A stretch of 64,000 nucleotides of DNA from Sphingomonas bacterium. Its GTDB lineage: Bacteria > Pseudomonadota > Alphaproteobacteria > Sphingomonadales > Sphingomonadaceae. Each line of letters starts with the position of its first letter. Within the stretch, counting starts at the first letter, position 1. Location of the stretch: assembly GCF_903642285.1 (NCBI RefSeq), contig NZ_CAHJWJ010000005.1:62001-126000 (forward strand), read 5' to 3'. The notes under the pieces were generated by a model that was not told the origin of the DNA, made no database searches, and saw only the letters and a program-made list of their open reading frames with translations. Position numbers and translations under genes: made by a program. Positions 33,192 through 41,771 of the stretch are shown piece after piece.

Positions 33192-33569
33192 ATGGCAACC
33201 GCGCGACCGCTGGCGAAGAACGACGAGAATCGAGTGCTGACCGCCTCCGTGTCGCGCGTCGCGGCGTGCTGGAAGCTCACCAACGAGCAGTTGGGCGCGG
33301 TGCTAGGCCTTTCGCCCGCGACCGCCTCGCGCCTGCGGACCGGGGGGTTCGAACTCGACCGGTCGAGCAAGGCGTTCGAGCTCGGCCAGTATCTCGTCCG
33401 CCTGTTCCGCGGTCTCGACGCGCTGATGGGCAGCGACGACGAGGCATCGATGTCGTGGCTGCGCAGCCCCAATCTCGATCTCGATGGTCGGCCGATCGAC
33501 CTAATCCGCTCGATCCGGGGCCTGGGTACGGTAGCGAATTATGTCGATGACTTCCGCGCCCAGGTCTGA
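33192..33569 (+). CDS. Xre/MbcA/ParS-type antitoxin
   Basis: 125 residues from ATG 33192, with AAGGA six bases upstream. N-terminal helix-turn-helix (LTNEQLGAVLGLSPATASRLRTG) and the C-terminal toxin-binding DUF2384 region (ALMGSDDEASMSWLRSPN, LIRSIRGLGTVANYVDDF). It overlaps the RES toxin gene by 29 bases, the standard order for RES-Xre modules. It would bind and neutralise the toxin and repress the shared promoter just upstream. Carried in a mobile-element scar. Confidence 0.92.
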   Translation: MATARPLAKNDENRVLTASVSRVAACWKLTNEQLGAVLGLSPATASRLRTGGFELDRSSKAFELGQYLVRLFRGLDALMGSDDEASMSWLRSPNLDLDGRPIDLIRSIRGLGTVANYVDDFRAQV

Positions 33570-34290
33570 GGTCGTCCCGACCTCGGCGGACTTCCGGGCG
33601 TATACGGGCAAAATCTGGCGGCTGGTCGAGGCGCAGCACCGTATCTCGACCAACCGGCTGGCGGCAGGCGTCGAGGATCAGGCGCTGCTCGAGCGGCTGG
33701 TCGAGGAGGCCAAGCCGGTCATGCCGCAGGCGGCGCGTGGGCTGCACTATCTGCTCGGCACCCCGTTCCGCTACGGGTACGCCAAGGCATCGCGGTTCCG
33801 GCGAGCGAACGAGCGGCCGGGTATCTTTTACGGCTCCGAGCACGTTGCCACTGCGGTGGCCGAGACCGCCTATTGGCGCCTGCTGTTCTTCTCCCGCTCG
33901 CCCGGGTTAGTACCGCCGACGACCGTGGTCGAGCATTCGGCGTTCACGGTGCCGATCGCAGTCGACCGCGCTCTCGACCTGACTATCCCGCCGTTCGATA
34001 CACATGCCGCGCGGTGGATGAAGCCGGACGACTATCGTGCCTGCCAGACGTTCGCGGCGGCCGCGCGCGGTATCGGCGGGCAGGTCGTTCGATATGCGTC
34101 GGTACGCGATCCGGACCACCGGTTCAACATAGCCCTGTTCGATCCGGCCGGATTTGCCGCTCCTGCGCCCTCGATCGAGCAGACGTGGCACCTGCGCTAC
34201 GAGGCCGGACAGATGACGGCGTTCGCGGCGTTTCCGTCGAGCGAGCGTTATGCGTTTACGTTTGAGGAGTTCGGGCTGACGGTGCCGTGA
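33541..34290 (+). CDS. RES-domain toxin
   Basis: 249 residues from ATG 33541, overlapping the antitoxin gene. The RES core is seen as WRLVEAQHRISTNRL, GTPFRYGYAKASRFRR, PGIFYGSEHVATAVAETAYWR and a C-terminal IALFDPAGF region. Known RES toxins degrade NAD+ with conserved Arg, Tyr/Glu and Ser residues; candidates are the Arg in SRFRR, the Tyr in FYGSE and the Glu in AETAYWR. Length and gene order are normal, so the module looks intact. Confidence 0.9.
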   Translation: MSMTSAPRSEVVPTSADFRAYTGKIWRLVEAQHRISTNRLAAGVEDQALLERLVEEAKPVMPQAARGLHYLLGTPFRYGYAKASRFRRANERPGIFYGSEHVATAVAETAYWRLLFFSRSPGLVPPTTVVEHSAFTVPIAVDRALDLTIPPFDTHAARWMKPDDYRACQTFAAAARGIGGQVVRYASVRDPDHRFNIALFDPAGFAAPAPSIEQTWHLRYEAGQMTAFAAFPSSERYAFTFEEFGLTVP

Positions 34291-35201
34291 TCAGGTGTCG
34301 AACCCCGCGATTTCGCGCAGTTCGACGAGACGTTCGCGGGATATCTGTTCGACGACATCACGCAATTGGCGGACGGATGTCAGGATCGAAACGAGATCCT
34401 CGGCGGTCACTGCATATGCGTTCGAGTAGCGAGCCTCCACATAAGCGCGCTTGAGCAGTTCGAAGCGCCGACGGTCGCTGCGCATGTCCCGAGGCCAAGG
34501 GCCGATCAGCCTGGGTTCGTGATCCTCGGCCAGCGAACGCAGGAATTTTATGTTGTGCGAGCGCGGGAAGTAAAGCGTCCGGACCAGCAGAAAGCATATG
34601 TAGGCGCGCTCGGTTGCTTGATGGAGCGTGAAGGCAGCGTCCTTTAATTTCAATTTTTCTAGACAGAATTCTGCGATCTCGATCGCGTCGTCCACCTTTC
34701 CAAGCCAGTCCTCGAAATATCCGCGCGACATCTCATAAGCGTCGACGGACGTCAGTGGCATTGGCGTCGCGAGCGGATGGCAGGGCAACTCGTACAGCGC
34801 GATTCCGTCCCGCGCGATATCGACCCAGAAATATTCGCCGCGCCCCAGCGCCTGATTTACCTCGTCGAGCGAGTGGACGATGATGTTGACGGGACGATCG
34901 ATCGACGCGTCGCGCAGGATCTTGTCCTCGGCGACATACCAATAATGCTCGATGTCCGTCAGGTCGCGGTGGCTGACGACGACGAGCAGATCGAAATCGG
35001 ACTGGTATCCGTTATCTGGTTCATCGACCCAATCATCACGCGCATAGCTGCCAAACAGGATGATCTTGTAGATTTTGCCGTATTTCCGCGATGCGGAGGT
35101 GGAGCGCGAGATCGCCTCGCCGAACTCCTCCATCAGCACATCCGCACGCGCCGAAGCTCGCCTTGCTGGACGGGCGGGAGATGATCGACATCGGTGCGCA
35201 T
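34291..35201 (-). pseudogene. MNT-HEPN fused nucleotidyltransferase, 5' frameshift
   Basis: The original start is probably ATG 35201 (MRTDVDHLPPVQQGELRRV); after 22 codons a missing G gives a stop. One base added near 35140 restores VADVLMEEFGEA and the rest. An in-frame ATG at 35133 could still yield a 280-residue protein with the nucleotidyltransferase signature GSYARDDW and SDFDLLVVV, then a HEPN domain (HQATERAYICFLLVRTLYFP, RSHNIKFLRSLAEDH). MNT-HEPN proteins combine AMP-transferring and RNase modules in toxin-antitoxin systems. It is convergent with the RES module. Confidence 0.78.
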
Positions 35202-35461
35202 CGCCTTGATTCTCTGCACCTCCGTGACGCTTGGTAAGGGGCAACAGGCCGCTTCGATCCATTCCGAATCGCTTTGGCGGTTGCGACGCGCAGTGCGCCC
35301 ATCGTATCGAGGTGCCGTCCGGCGGGCCGGGTTGCCGGCGCGCATATCCGCTTTCGAGCACAAGGCGCTGGCGCGTGTTCTCAAGCACGTTCTCACATCC
35401 CGGTTGCGCCGGATACAGCTACCGAGAATGCCCAGTGTTGTGCTTAATGCGCTTCGCCCTA

Positions 35462-36511
35462 GAGCGGTTTCTCACCTCGCTGGATCGAGGGGGATTCCCC
35501 GGGCCTGATTTTCTGATTCACGATCCTTGCTGGTGCTGGAGGCCAGGATGGATGGTACGAGCATTGTCGGCAGATCTTCGGGACAGAGTGGTGGCGGCGA
35601 TCGCAAGCGGTCTGTCTCGCAGGCAGGCGGCGGATCGGTTCGGCGTGAGCGCGGCAAGCGCGATCCGGTGGCAGCAACTTGTGACGCAGCAGGGAACGCC
35701 GAAGCCTCAGCAGCAGGGCGGCGATCGGCGTTCGGGTAAGATCGAGGCGCGTGCGGACCTGATCCTGGACGCCTATGCGGCGACGCCCGACATCACCTTG
35801 GCGGAGTTGCAGGTGCTGCTGGCGGACCACGGCACGCAAGTCGCGCTCGGCACGATATGGCGGTTCTTCGATCGCCGCGGGATCACGCGTAAAAAAAGAC
35901 GGCGCATGCGAGCGAGCAGGACCGTCCCGACATCCTGAAACGGCGCGAGGACTGGTTCGAGGGACAGCTCGATCTCGATCCGGATCGCCTCGTCTTTATC
36001 GACGAAACCTGGGCGTCGACCAACATGGCGCGCCGCTATGGCAGGGCACCACGCGGCGAGCGGCTGCGCGCCGGCGTACCGCACGGGCATTGGAAGACCA
36101 CAACCTTCGTCGCCGGTCTGCGCCGCTCCGGCATGGTTGCACCTTGGGTGCTCGATGGCCCGATAAATGGTGATGCCTTCCTCACCTACGTGACCCGCGT
36201 CCTCGTGCCCGAGCTCTCGCCCGGTGACGTCGTCATTATGGACAACCTGTCGAGCCACAAGACGCCGGCCGTGCGCGCCACCATCGAAAAGGCGGGTGCC
36301 TCGCTCCTGTTCCTCCCGCCCTACAGTCCCGACTTCAACCCCATCGAAATGGCGTTCTCGAAGCTGAAGGCGCATCTGCGGAAGGCCGCTGAGCGCACCA
36401 TCCACGGTCTCTGGAACGCCATTGGCCGCATCGTCGACCTCTACTCGCCACAGGAATGCTCGAACTACTTCGCTGCCGCAGGATACGATGCAGAATGATC
36501 AGAAACCGCTC
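35462..36511 (+). mobile_element. IS630-family insertion sequence
   Basis: Terminal repeats gagcggtttct (35462) and agaaaccgctc (36501-36511) are perfect inverts and are flanked by TA on both sides (35460-35461, 36512-36513), the duplicated IS630 target. The element is 1050 bases and holds one frameshifted transposase gene. Confidence 0.88.
35552..36498 (+). CDS. IS630 transposase (two frames joined by -1 shift)
   Basis: The first frame from ATG 35552 gives the helix-turn-helix part (RRQAADRFGVSAASAIRW ... WRFFDRRGITRKK) and closes at 35938. At an A7 run (about 35890) a -1 shift joins it to the second frame, which carries the DDE residues: VFIDETWAS, VIMDNLSSHK and SPDFNPIEMAFSKLKAHL. A slippery A7 between two such frames is normal for this family and suggests programmed frameshifting, so the IS may be active. 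Confidence 0.85.
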
Positions 36512-36704
36512 TAAATCTCCTTTTATATGGCTGCGTCCGGTGCTCCCGTATCTGCAATTCAGGCGCGCTCCCGGAACGGTTAAGGCCGATCTAAACGGTA
36601 CTGCTGGTGAAAGCGGACCGGCAGAATTCGGGAATGATGGTGGATTACGGCCCGGCCGCGTTCGGGCATTCAGATGGCGTAAGCGGCCGTTCGTTTAGTC
36701 TAGG

Positions 36705-37180
36705 TCATCGACTCATAAACCGCATCCAGATTTTGACGGCGGCGAGTTTGACGAGAGCGAGATAGTTGGCGGCGTGCTTTTCGTAGCGGGTGGCGATGGC
36801 ACGGACGTGTTTGAGCTTGCCGAAGAAGCGTTTGACGAGGTTGCGCTGGCGGTAGAGGGCGCGATCGAATGGCGGGATGTTGGTTCGCTGCGGCATCGGC
36901 TTGACGTTGGCCCGCGCCCCGCGCGGCGAGGGTCCGGTGCAGGGCGTCGCTGTCGTAGGCGCGGTCGGCGAGCAGCACGTCGTCCGCGCCGACCGTGCCG
37001 AGCATGTCGGCGGCGCTGCGGCCGTCGTGCGCCTGGCCGGGTGTCAGCTTGAGCGTGATGCGCAGGCCGTTGGCGTCGACCAGCGCGTGGATCTTGGTCG
37101 TCAGCCCGCCACGCGAGCGCCCCATGCAGCGGCCTCCAGTGTCGTCCCCAAGGGCAGTGCCGGTGTCGTGCGGACCCCCT
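36705..37180 (-). pseudogene. IS5-family transposase, orfB with extra base
   Basis: Starts after the A5G5 shift site and reads GRSRGGLTTKIHALVDANG and LLADRAYDSDALHRTLAARG. One surplus G near 36912 then breaks the frame; the correct continuation (NVKPMPQRTNIPPFDRALY, KRFFGKLKHVRAIATRYEKH) is in the next frame to 36705. With this extra base no full transposase can be made, unless it is a sequence error. Confidence 0.8.
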
Positions 37181-37508
37181 TTTTAGCATTGCCGCCATGC
37201 TGGTGAACGCGGATCGACGAGGAGTCGACCATCTGCACCTTACCAGCGTAGGCCTTTGATACCGCATCGAACAGCCGGTCCCACACACCCAGCTTCCCCC
37301 AGCGCACGAAGCGGTTGTAGCACGTCGTATAAGGACCATAGCGCTCGGGAATGTCGGCCCATGGCGACCCCGTCCGCAACCGCCAGTAAATCCCGTTCAG
37401 CACCCGCCGGTCATGAACCCGCGCCACCCCGCGCGGCTTGTTCGGTAACAACGGCGCGATCACCGACCACTCGAAATCCGACAGTTCGTACCGCCGCTGG
37501 CTCATCAT
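37101..37508 (-). CDS. IS5-family transposase, orfA
   Basis: 135 residues from ATG 37508 with GGGAG upstream. N-terminal IS5/IS427 transposase part: YELSDFEWSVIAPLLPNKPRG, GIYWRLRTGSPWADIPERYG, then VDSSSIRVHQHGGNAKKG. At the A5G5 run (about 37180) a -1 shift would pass translation into orfB, as in relatives; without it the frame ends in an unrelated tail. Confidence 0.85.
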   Translation of the reverse strand: MMSQRRYELSDFEWSVIAPLLPNKPRGVARVHDRRVLNGIYWRLRTGSPWADIPERYGPYTTCYNRFVRWGKLGVWDRLFDAVSKAYAGKVQMVDSSSIRVHQHGGNAKKGVRTTPALPLGTTLEAAAWGARVAG

Positions 37509-37730
37509 CGGCTCCCTCACGGAGCTTGAATCACCAACTCAACGCCAGCGCTAGCCATTTACGAGTGCATGTCCTCAATACAATCTCGGTTTAGTGGTTA
37601 TTCCAGCAACGCCGCTGACCCGACGATCTGCGCCGCGCGCCGGTTCGCCTGCTCGCCTGCCGGAAAGACGGCCATCGCTCGGGACTAACGATCGAGGTCG
37701 GCCGCGATCGGCTCGAAGGACCGCAGCCGC

Positions 37731-38042
37731 CTACCCGATGAACGCGATTGGAAGAGCCTTGTGTTGCGCTACCGCTCGTGAGCGAATTGCCGCGTGTCCA
37801 ATCTTTATAACATCAATGTCAGCCGCGCCGAGTTCAATGACTAGATCCAGTCGAGGGACGAAGGGCGGAGCGAGCTGACCGTCGACAAGGATTACGTTTC
37901 GCCGTCGAAGCCGGGATATGTCGCCTGCGAGATCGACAGCACCCGCCAGCTCGACGTGATACAATGGGGGTTCCTGATAGGTCGCCAATATGCAAGTTTG
38001 AACGGCCACGCAAGAGGGCGGTGTACCCTCGTTGCTATTCAC
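37731..38042 (-). CDS. Doubtful small ORF
   Basis: 103 codons from a GTG at 38042, composition closer to protein than most shadow frames (ILVDGQLAPPFVPRLDLVIE). There is no ribosome site and no recognised family. It lies in an otherwise empty stretch (37521-38186) between the IS5 element and the radical SAM gene and may be a relic. Confidence 0.25.
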   Translation of the reverse strand: MNSNEGTPPSCVAVQTCILATYQEPPLYHVELAGAVDLAGDISRLRRRNVILVDGQLAPPFVPRLDLVIELGAADIDVIKIGHAAIRSRAVAQHKALPIAFIG

Positions 38043-38173
38043 GTTGACTTTCGGCTCTGCATAGAGCTAGTCTTACTAGAAATTGCAAAAAGGGCTCTCT
38101 AGTTATCATTAGACGAGGCTCTCTTAAACAAAGTATATTACCGCCCCACTATAACTTCGTCCTAAGTGTTTCG

Positions 38174-38180
38174 AAGGAGG
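38174..38180 (+). promoter_or_regulatory. Strong ribosome binding site of the radical SAM gene
   Basis: AAGGAGG lies six bases ahead of ATG 38187, the strongest Shine-Dalgarno match in the window. Further up, TTGACT at 38044-38049 could be a -35 box but its -10 partner is poor. The upstream 140 bases are AT-rich. Confidence 0.7.
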
Positions 38181-38186
38181 TGTTAA

Positions 38187-39233
38187 ATGAACAGCCATGC
38201 CATAGATTTTTTATCCGAACCTCGCGTCACGCATGAGTCGCTTCCAAGTAAACTAACGTTCGCTTGGCTCGAGATTACGCAACACTGTAATCTTCGTTGT
38301 CGCCATTGTTATACTTCGTCTTCTCCGACTCGGCCGCATAATACTATTAACTGGGCGTCTGTGATTCGTCAAGTGTACGACGAAGGGTGTCGTCAAATTC
38401 AGTTCATAGGGGGCGAGCCCCTGACCCACCCACAAATACGCGAATTCGTAAGCTTGGCGTACAGCCTTGGGTTTGACTTTTTAGAAGTGTTTACAAACGC
38501 GGCATTGCTTGACGACGAAACTGCCACATTTCTCGCAGCACATCGCGTGAATGTTGCGACGTCATTCTATTCGACGAGGGCGGATTTACATGAATACGTG
38601 ACGCTTACGAAAGGCAGCTTCGATGACACAATCGAAGGCATCCGTAATGCCGTTGCAAGCGGCCTAAGACTAAGAGTGGGCGTTATCGATGCATCACCGG
38701 ATTGTGAGACGCACGACGAAAAAGTGGCCTTTTTGGAGAGTGAGGGTGTAGATCGAAGAATGATCGGTCAGGACTCTGTGAGACCAGTCGGCCGTGGGTT
38801 AAAGATGAGCCCGTTCGTCTCACAGTTTGAGACGCTATGCGGCGCTTGCTGGAACGGGAAGCTTGCAATTTCATACGATGGTAAATGCTACCCCTGCATC
38901 ATGTCTCGCGATGTCGTAGTAGGAAACGTAAGAGAGCAGTCCATTTCAGAAATCGTCATCTCGCGCCCGTTGAGTAATTTCCGCCGCGACTATGGTGCCC
39001 ACGTTTTAGGGTCGCGAGATAAGGATCAGGTGCCAGGGTCCTCCATGTGTACGCCTGATTGTGGACCAGCGGCCCCATGCCAGCCTATGGGCTGCACGCC
39101 ATCCGGAGATTGCACTCCGTATCACTGCTCGCCGGTGCAGCCAAACTGCGGTCCGAATGACTCCGGTTGTGGTCCCGGTGATTGCTATCCTAACCTCTGC
39201 AATCCCTACAATGTATGCACGCCGTATAAATAG
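38187..39233 (+). CDS. Radical SAM/SPASM protein with C-terminal C-x-P repeat tail
   Basis: 348 residues. Cys34, Cys38 and Cys41 (CNLRCRHC) form the radical SAM [4Fe-4S] motif, followed by GGEPLTH and a TIM-barrel-like region. A SPASM-type segment lies near 230-255 (LCGACWNGK, YDGKCYPC, VVVGNVREQSISEIV). The final 61 residues (288-348) contain 11 Cys, every one followed by any residue and Pro (CTP, CGP, CQP, CSP, CYP, CNP). SPASM enzymes modify ribosomal peptides or enzymes; a tail like this could be a fused substrate, an extra cluster-binding region or a scaffold. First gene of a three-gene AT-richer cassette. Confidence 0.9.
   Translation: MNSHAIDFLSEPRVTHESLPSKLTFAWLEITQHCNLRCRHCYTSSSPTRPHNTINWASVIRQVYDEGCRQIQFIGGEPLTHPQIREFVSLAYSLGFDFLEVFTNAALLDDETATFLAAHRVNVATSFYSTRADLHEYVTLTKGSFDDTIEGIRNAVASGLRLRVGVIDASPDCETHDEKVAFLESEGVDRRMIGQDSVRPVGRGLKMSPFVSQFETLCGACWNGKLAISYDGKCYPCIMSRDVVVGNVREQSISEIVISRPLSNFRRDYGAHVLGSRDKDQVPGSSMCTPDCGPAAPCQPMGCTPSGDCTPYHCSPVQPNCGPNDSGCGPGDCYPNLCNPYNVCTPYK
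39048..39230 (+). repeat. Coding repeat: 11 C-x-P motifs
   Basis: Residues 288-348 of the radical SAM protein. The Cys are spaced 4-7 residues apart, mostly with Gly, Asn, Asp and Pro between. The codons of the units differ, so the DNA is not a simple tandem repeat; the motif is kept at protein level. The first two or three Cys may also serve as SPASM cluster ligands. Confidence 0.9.
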
Positions 39234-39269
39234 GCGTCGGAGTGACTTAATTTGGAAGGATGGCACCTT

Positions 39270-39875
39270 ATGCTATCTAGCATTGATGGAAGGCAGAGCG
39301 GGTTTAATCACGAGTCCGACACGGCATCCGTTTTGTCGCAAATGAATGTGTTCGAAATTGACGGCTTGATAAAGACGGACATCTTTAAGCAATCCGTGTT
39401 GAGCAATGCGAACGCCCTACGGGACGAGGTATTCGGTGTTAAACCACGGAGCGTTCACGTTGGAGACTTTGGTGAGTCTTGGCTAGAATATGATATCCAA
39501 GACTCGGGTTTGATCGCCGACACTTTAGCTTCGGAGGTTATTCACACCTGGGCGCAATCTGTCTCAAATCAGGGACTCCAGCTCCGACCTTCGATTTGGG
39601 CAAATACTTACACGCCAGGACAGCACATTTCCTGGCATCGTGATAAATATGGTGCTGTGCAGATTTTACTTAGCATTTGTCAGCCGCCGCCGGAGTGCGG
39701 GGGGGTTTTTCAGATCAGAAGGTACGGGATAGAGTCCGACGTAGCGTTGTATCCGGGCGACGCTTTATTGTTTCGGGCGGTAGATATCGAACATAAAATT
39801 ACCCCTCTCAATGCAACGCGGAGTAACTCAGATCCGATGCGCATTTCCATCGTTGCGCGCTACTTTTCGAGCTAA
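39270..39875 (+). CDS. 2-oxoglutarate/Fe(II)-dependent oxygenase (prolyl-hydroxylase-like)
   Basis: 201 residues from ATG 39270, with GGAAGGA nine bases upstream; a TTG at 39252 is less likely. The iron triad is complete: His123 and Asp125 (SWHRDKYG), His175 (DIEHKITPL), with Arg191 (MRISIVARYF) placed to bind 2-oxoglutarate. The spacing and the GGVFQIRRYG...YPGDALLF strand order resemble prolyl 4-hydroxylase-type enzymes. It lies 36 bases after the radical SAM gene. It may hydroxylate the C-x-P tail or a residue of a separate peptide; this is inference. Confidence 0.82.
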   Translation: MLSSIDGRQSGFNHESDTASVLSQMNVFEIDGLIKTDIFKQSVLSNANALRDEVFGVKPRSVHVGDFGESWLEYDIQDSGLIADTLASEVIHTWAQSVSNQGLQLRPSIWANTYTPGQHISWHRDKYGAVQILLSICQPPPECGGVFQIRRYGIESDVALYPGDALLFRAVDIEHKITPLNATRSNSDPMRISIVARYFSS

Positions 39876-39878
39876 TCT

Positions 39879-40628
39879 GTGTTCCATATCGCAGAACCAG
39901 CTTCTATATTCGGCTTTTGGACAGAAGGTCCTGGTCCATTGGGAAAGGGCTTTCCGATTCCATGCCGCGATGCATGGCGGACGTTTGATCCTGGCTTTGA
40001 GGTATTCGATGACACGGCAGTCCTGAATGCACTATCATCATGGCCCGCGGTAGTTCTCGATCTTTATCTTGATATTCGCATACCTGCCTGTCGTTCCGAT
40101 ATAGCGCGATTGGCATTGCTTAAAGCGCGAGGGGGTACTTATATTGATGGCCATACTGTACCGGGAGACTTTGATATCTTGCGTAATTATATGCATTCTT
40201 CAACTATGTTTGATTTGACAATTCCAGAAATAGACTCACAAGAATCCTCGATACCGTTCAATAGAATATTTAATAGCCCAATTTCTGCTAGGCCGTACGC
40301 GGATATTCTGGGCGATCTGTTGACGCGGGCCTTTGCTAATCTCCGATTCCAGCGGGATATCGAGAGGAGTAACCGTGGCGCTTTAACGGCATACTCGATC
40401 TTCGACCTTACTGGGCCTAATATGATTCGAGATAAGCTAATCGACTTCTCTTATTCACCGCCCCGGCCTTTTAATACATATCGCGATTTATTTCAGGTCT
40501 ATAGTTTAAACAGGGGGGGAATTGGTCCCTTTCGACTCTATTGGTATGATAAATATCGCCTTGGCGCAAACCATTGGACCAGTCGTGAAAAGCAAGAGCC
40601 TCTATTTTTCAGCTCCGGACTGTGTTAG
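39879..40628 (+). CDS. Glycosyltransferase-like protein (DXD-region type)
   Basis: 249 residues from a GTG at 39879, three bases after the oxygenase stop, so translation is probably coupled. Residues 73-99 (RSDIARLALLKARGGTYID, then GHTVPGDFD) match the sugar-binding DXD region of capsular-type glycosyltransferases, in which S-D-x-x-R...L...GG-x-Y-x-D is typical; the usual second Asp is His92 here. No membrane segment. It may attach a sugar to the product of the two preceding enzymes. AT-rich codon use like its neighbours. Could also be a non-catalytic relative. Confidence 0.65.
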   Translation: MFHIAEPASIFGFWTEGPGPLGKGFPIPCRDAWRTFDPGFEVFDDTAVLNALSSWPAVVLDLYLDIRIPACRSDIARLALLKARGGTYIDGHTVPGDFDILRNYMHSSTMFDLTIPEIDSQESSIPFNRIFNSPISARPYADILGDLLTRAFANLRFQRDIERSNRGALTAYSIFDLTGPNMIRDKLIDFSYSPPRPFNTYRDLFQVYSLNRGGIGPFRLYWYDKYRLGANHWTSREKQEPLFFSSGLC

Positions 40629-40704
40629 TCAGTCTATCTTAACTTAAAAGCTTTTCGGGTATTGTAATGTAATATTGTCGAGTTGAAGAACTTTCGTGCC
40701 GGCT

Positions 40705-41275
40705 CACGTTTTAGGGCCAAAACTCGGCGTTCAGGGCGAAGGTGGCCTTGGCTTCCATCAAGGGCGAGAAGACGCGGGCCGGAATTGGCACAGCAGTATT
40801 AGGTGCATCCGAACCTCATCAATCATTGGCGGTCGCGGCTGCTGGAGGGTGCGGCGGACGTGTTCGGCGCGGAGCCGGCCTCAGCAGAGCCGGCGATCGA
40901 CGTGACGGTGCTGCACGCGAAGATCGGCGAGTTGACGCTGGCGAACGATTTTTTGGCCGGTGCGCTCGGGAAGGCCGGTCTGTTGCCGAGTGCAAAACTA
41001 TGATCGACCGTGGTCACGCGCTGCCGCTGGTCGCCCAGGCGCAGCGGCCCGGGATTAGCCGCGGCAGCATCTACTATCTGCCGCGAGTTGTATCGCCAGC
41101 CGATCTGGCGATCATGCGGCGGATCGACGAGTTTCATCTGCTCTATCCGTTCGCGGGCAGCCGGATGCTGCGCGACCTGCTCCGGCAGGAAGGCGTGAGC
41201 GTTGGCCGGCTCATGTCGCGATGCTGATAAAGCGGATGCGGATCGAGATGCTCTACCGCCGGCCGCTGGGGTCGC
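40705..41275 (+). pseudogene. IS3-family element relic
   Basis: Degenerate orfA (KVALASIKGEKT, then VHPNLINHWRSRLLEGAADVFGAE to GKAGLLPSAK) overlaps the start of orfB (MIDRGHALPLVAQAQRPGISRG, PFAGSRMLRDLL). orfB loses frame near 41212, where adding one C restores HVAMLIKRMRIEMLYRRP, and stops being recognisable near 41275. The catalytic core is missing. It marks the right edge of the radical SAM cassette. Confidence 0.75.
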
Positions 41276-41581
41276 GATCACGCGCACCGCTCGAACGAAT
41301 TGCCCATAGCTTGTGAATAGGCGTCGAAGCGGAACCCCATCTGATTGCGACGGAACCGATTAAAGGCCGCAGCGCTTGCCGTCGAAGCGCGAGAACACGT
41401 GATCCGTGCCCACGGCGCGCTTAACGTCGACCTGAAAAGGCTCGGCATGAGCGAAATGTTCAGTAAACCCGACGACCCGCCCCCTGGCGACTCCTTCGCC
41501 GGCCGCTGGATGATTGGCAAAACCGAGGCTTCGGCCGAAACCTGATTTGCAGGAAATCAGCGGAAATGGCATTTTCCAACC
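41276..41581. other. Intergenic with a weak ORF
   Basis: About 300 bases. A rightward frame at 41345-41545 (REHVIRAHGALNVDLKRL, PPPGDSFAGRWMIGK) has protein-like composition and could be the end of a small gene cut by the IS3 relic, but there is no ribosome site and no known family. Confidence 0.3.
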
Positions 41582-41749
41582 ATGTCGCTCCCGCTGATCT
41601 ACACGCTGGCGCTATTTGCCACCGCTGCTCTCGCACTATGGTGCGACGGATGGGCAGCGAAGCGAGTCAGCCTCTTCTACTTTGCGGCACAGCTGGCGGC
41701 ACTCGTCGCGCTGAGGTGGTCCCGCCTTCTTGGACAGTTTGGCGGCTGA
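41582..41749 (+). pseudogene. Small membrane protein cut by IS3 insertion
   Basis: ATG 41582 opens MSLPLIYTLALFATAALALW, a hydrophobic N-terminus, and a second hydrophobic stretch (FYFAAQLAALVALRW). The frame enters the terminal repeat of the IS3 element at 41712, and its last 12 residues and stop come from the IS. The original C-terminus is unknown. Confidence 0.4.
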
Positions 41750-41771
41750 GCTAAGCTATACCCGGGTTGGT

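Larger units (their letters stand above)
36699..37520 (-). mobile_element. IS5-family insertion sequence (IS427 type)
   Basis: Two overlapping transposase frames occupy this stretch. The terminal inverted repeats could not be fixed by eye, so the limits are those of the genes. It is inserted between the IS630 copy and the radical SAM cassette. Confidence 0.7.

Noticed and set aside
35202..35461. Possible gene between the MNT-HEPN start and the IS630 element
   Set aside because: Open frames here read as shadows and lack ribosome sites.
39048..39230. C-x-P region as a DNA tandem repeat or CRISPR-like array
   Set aside because: The units differ in spacing and codons; the regularity is only in the protein.
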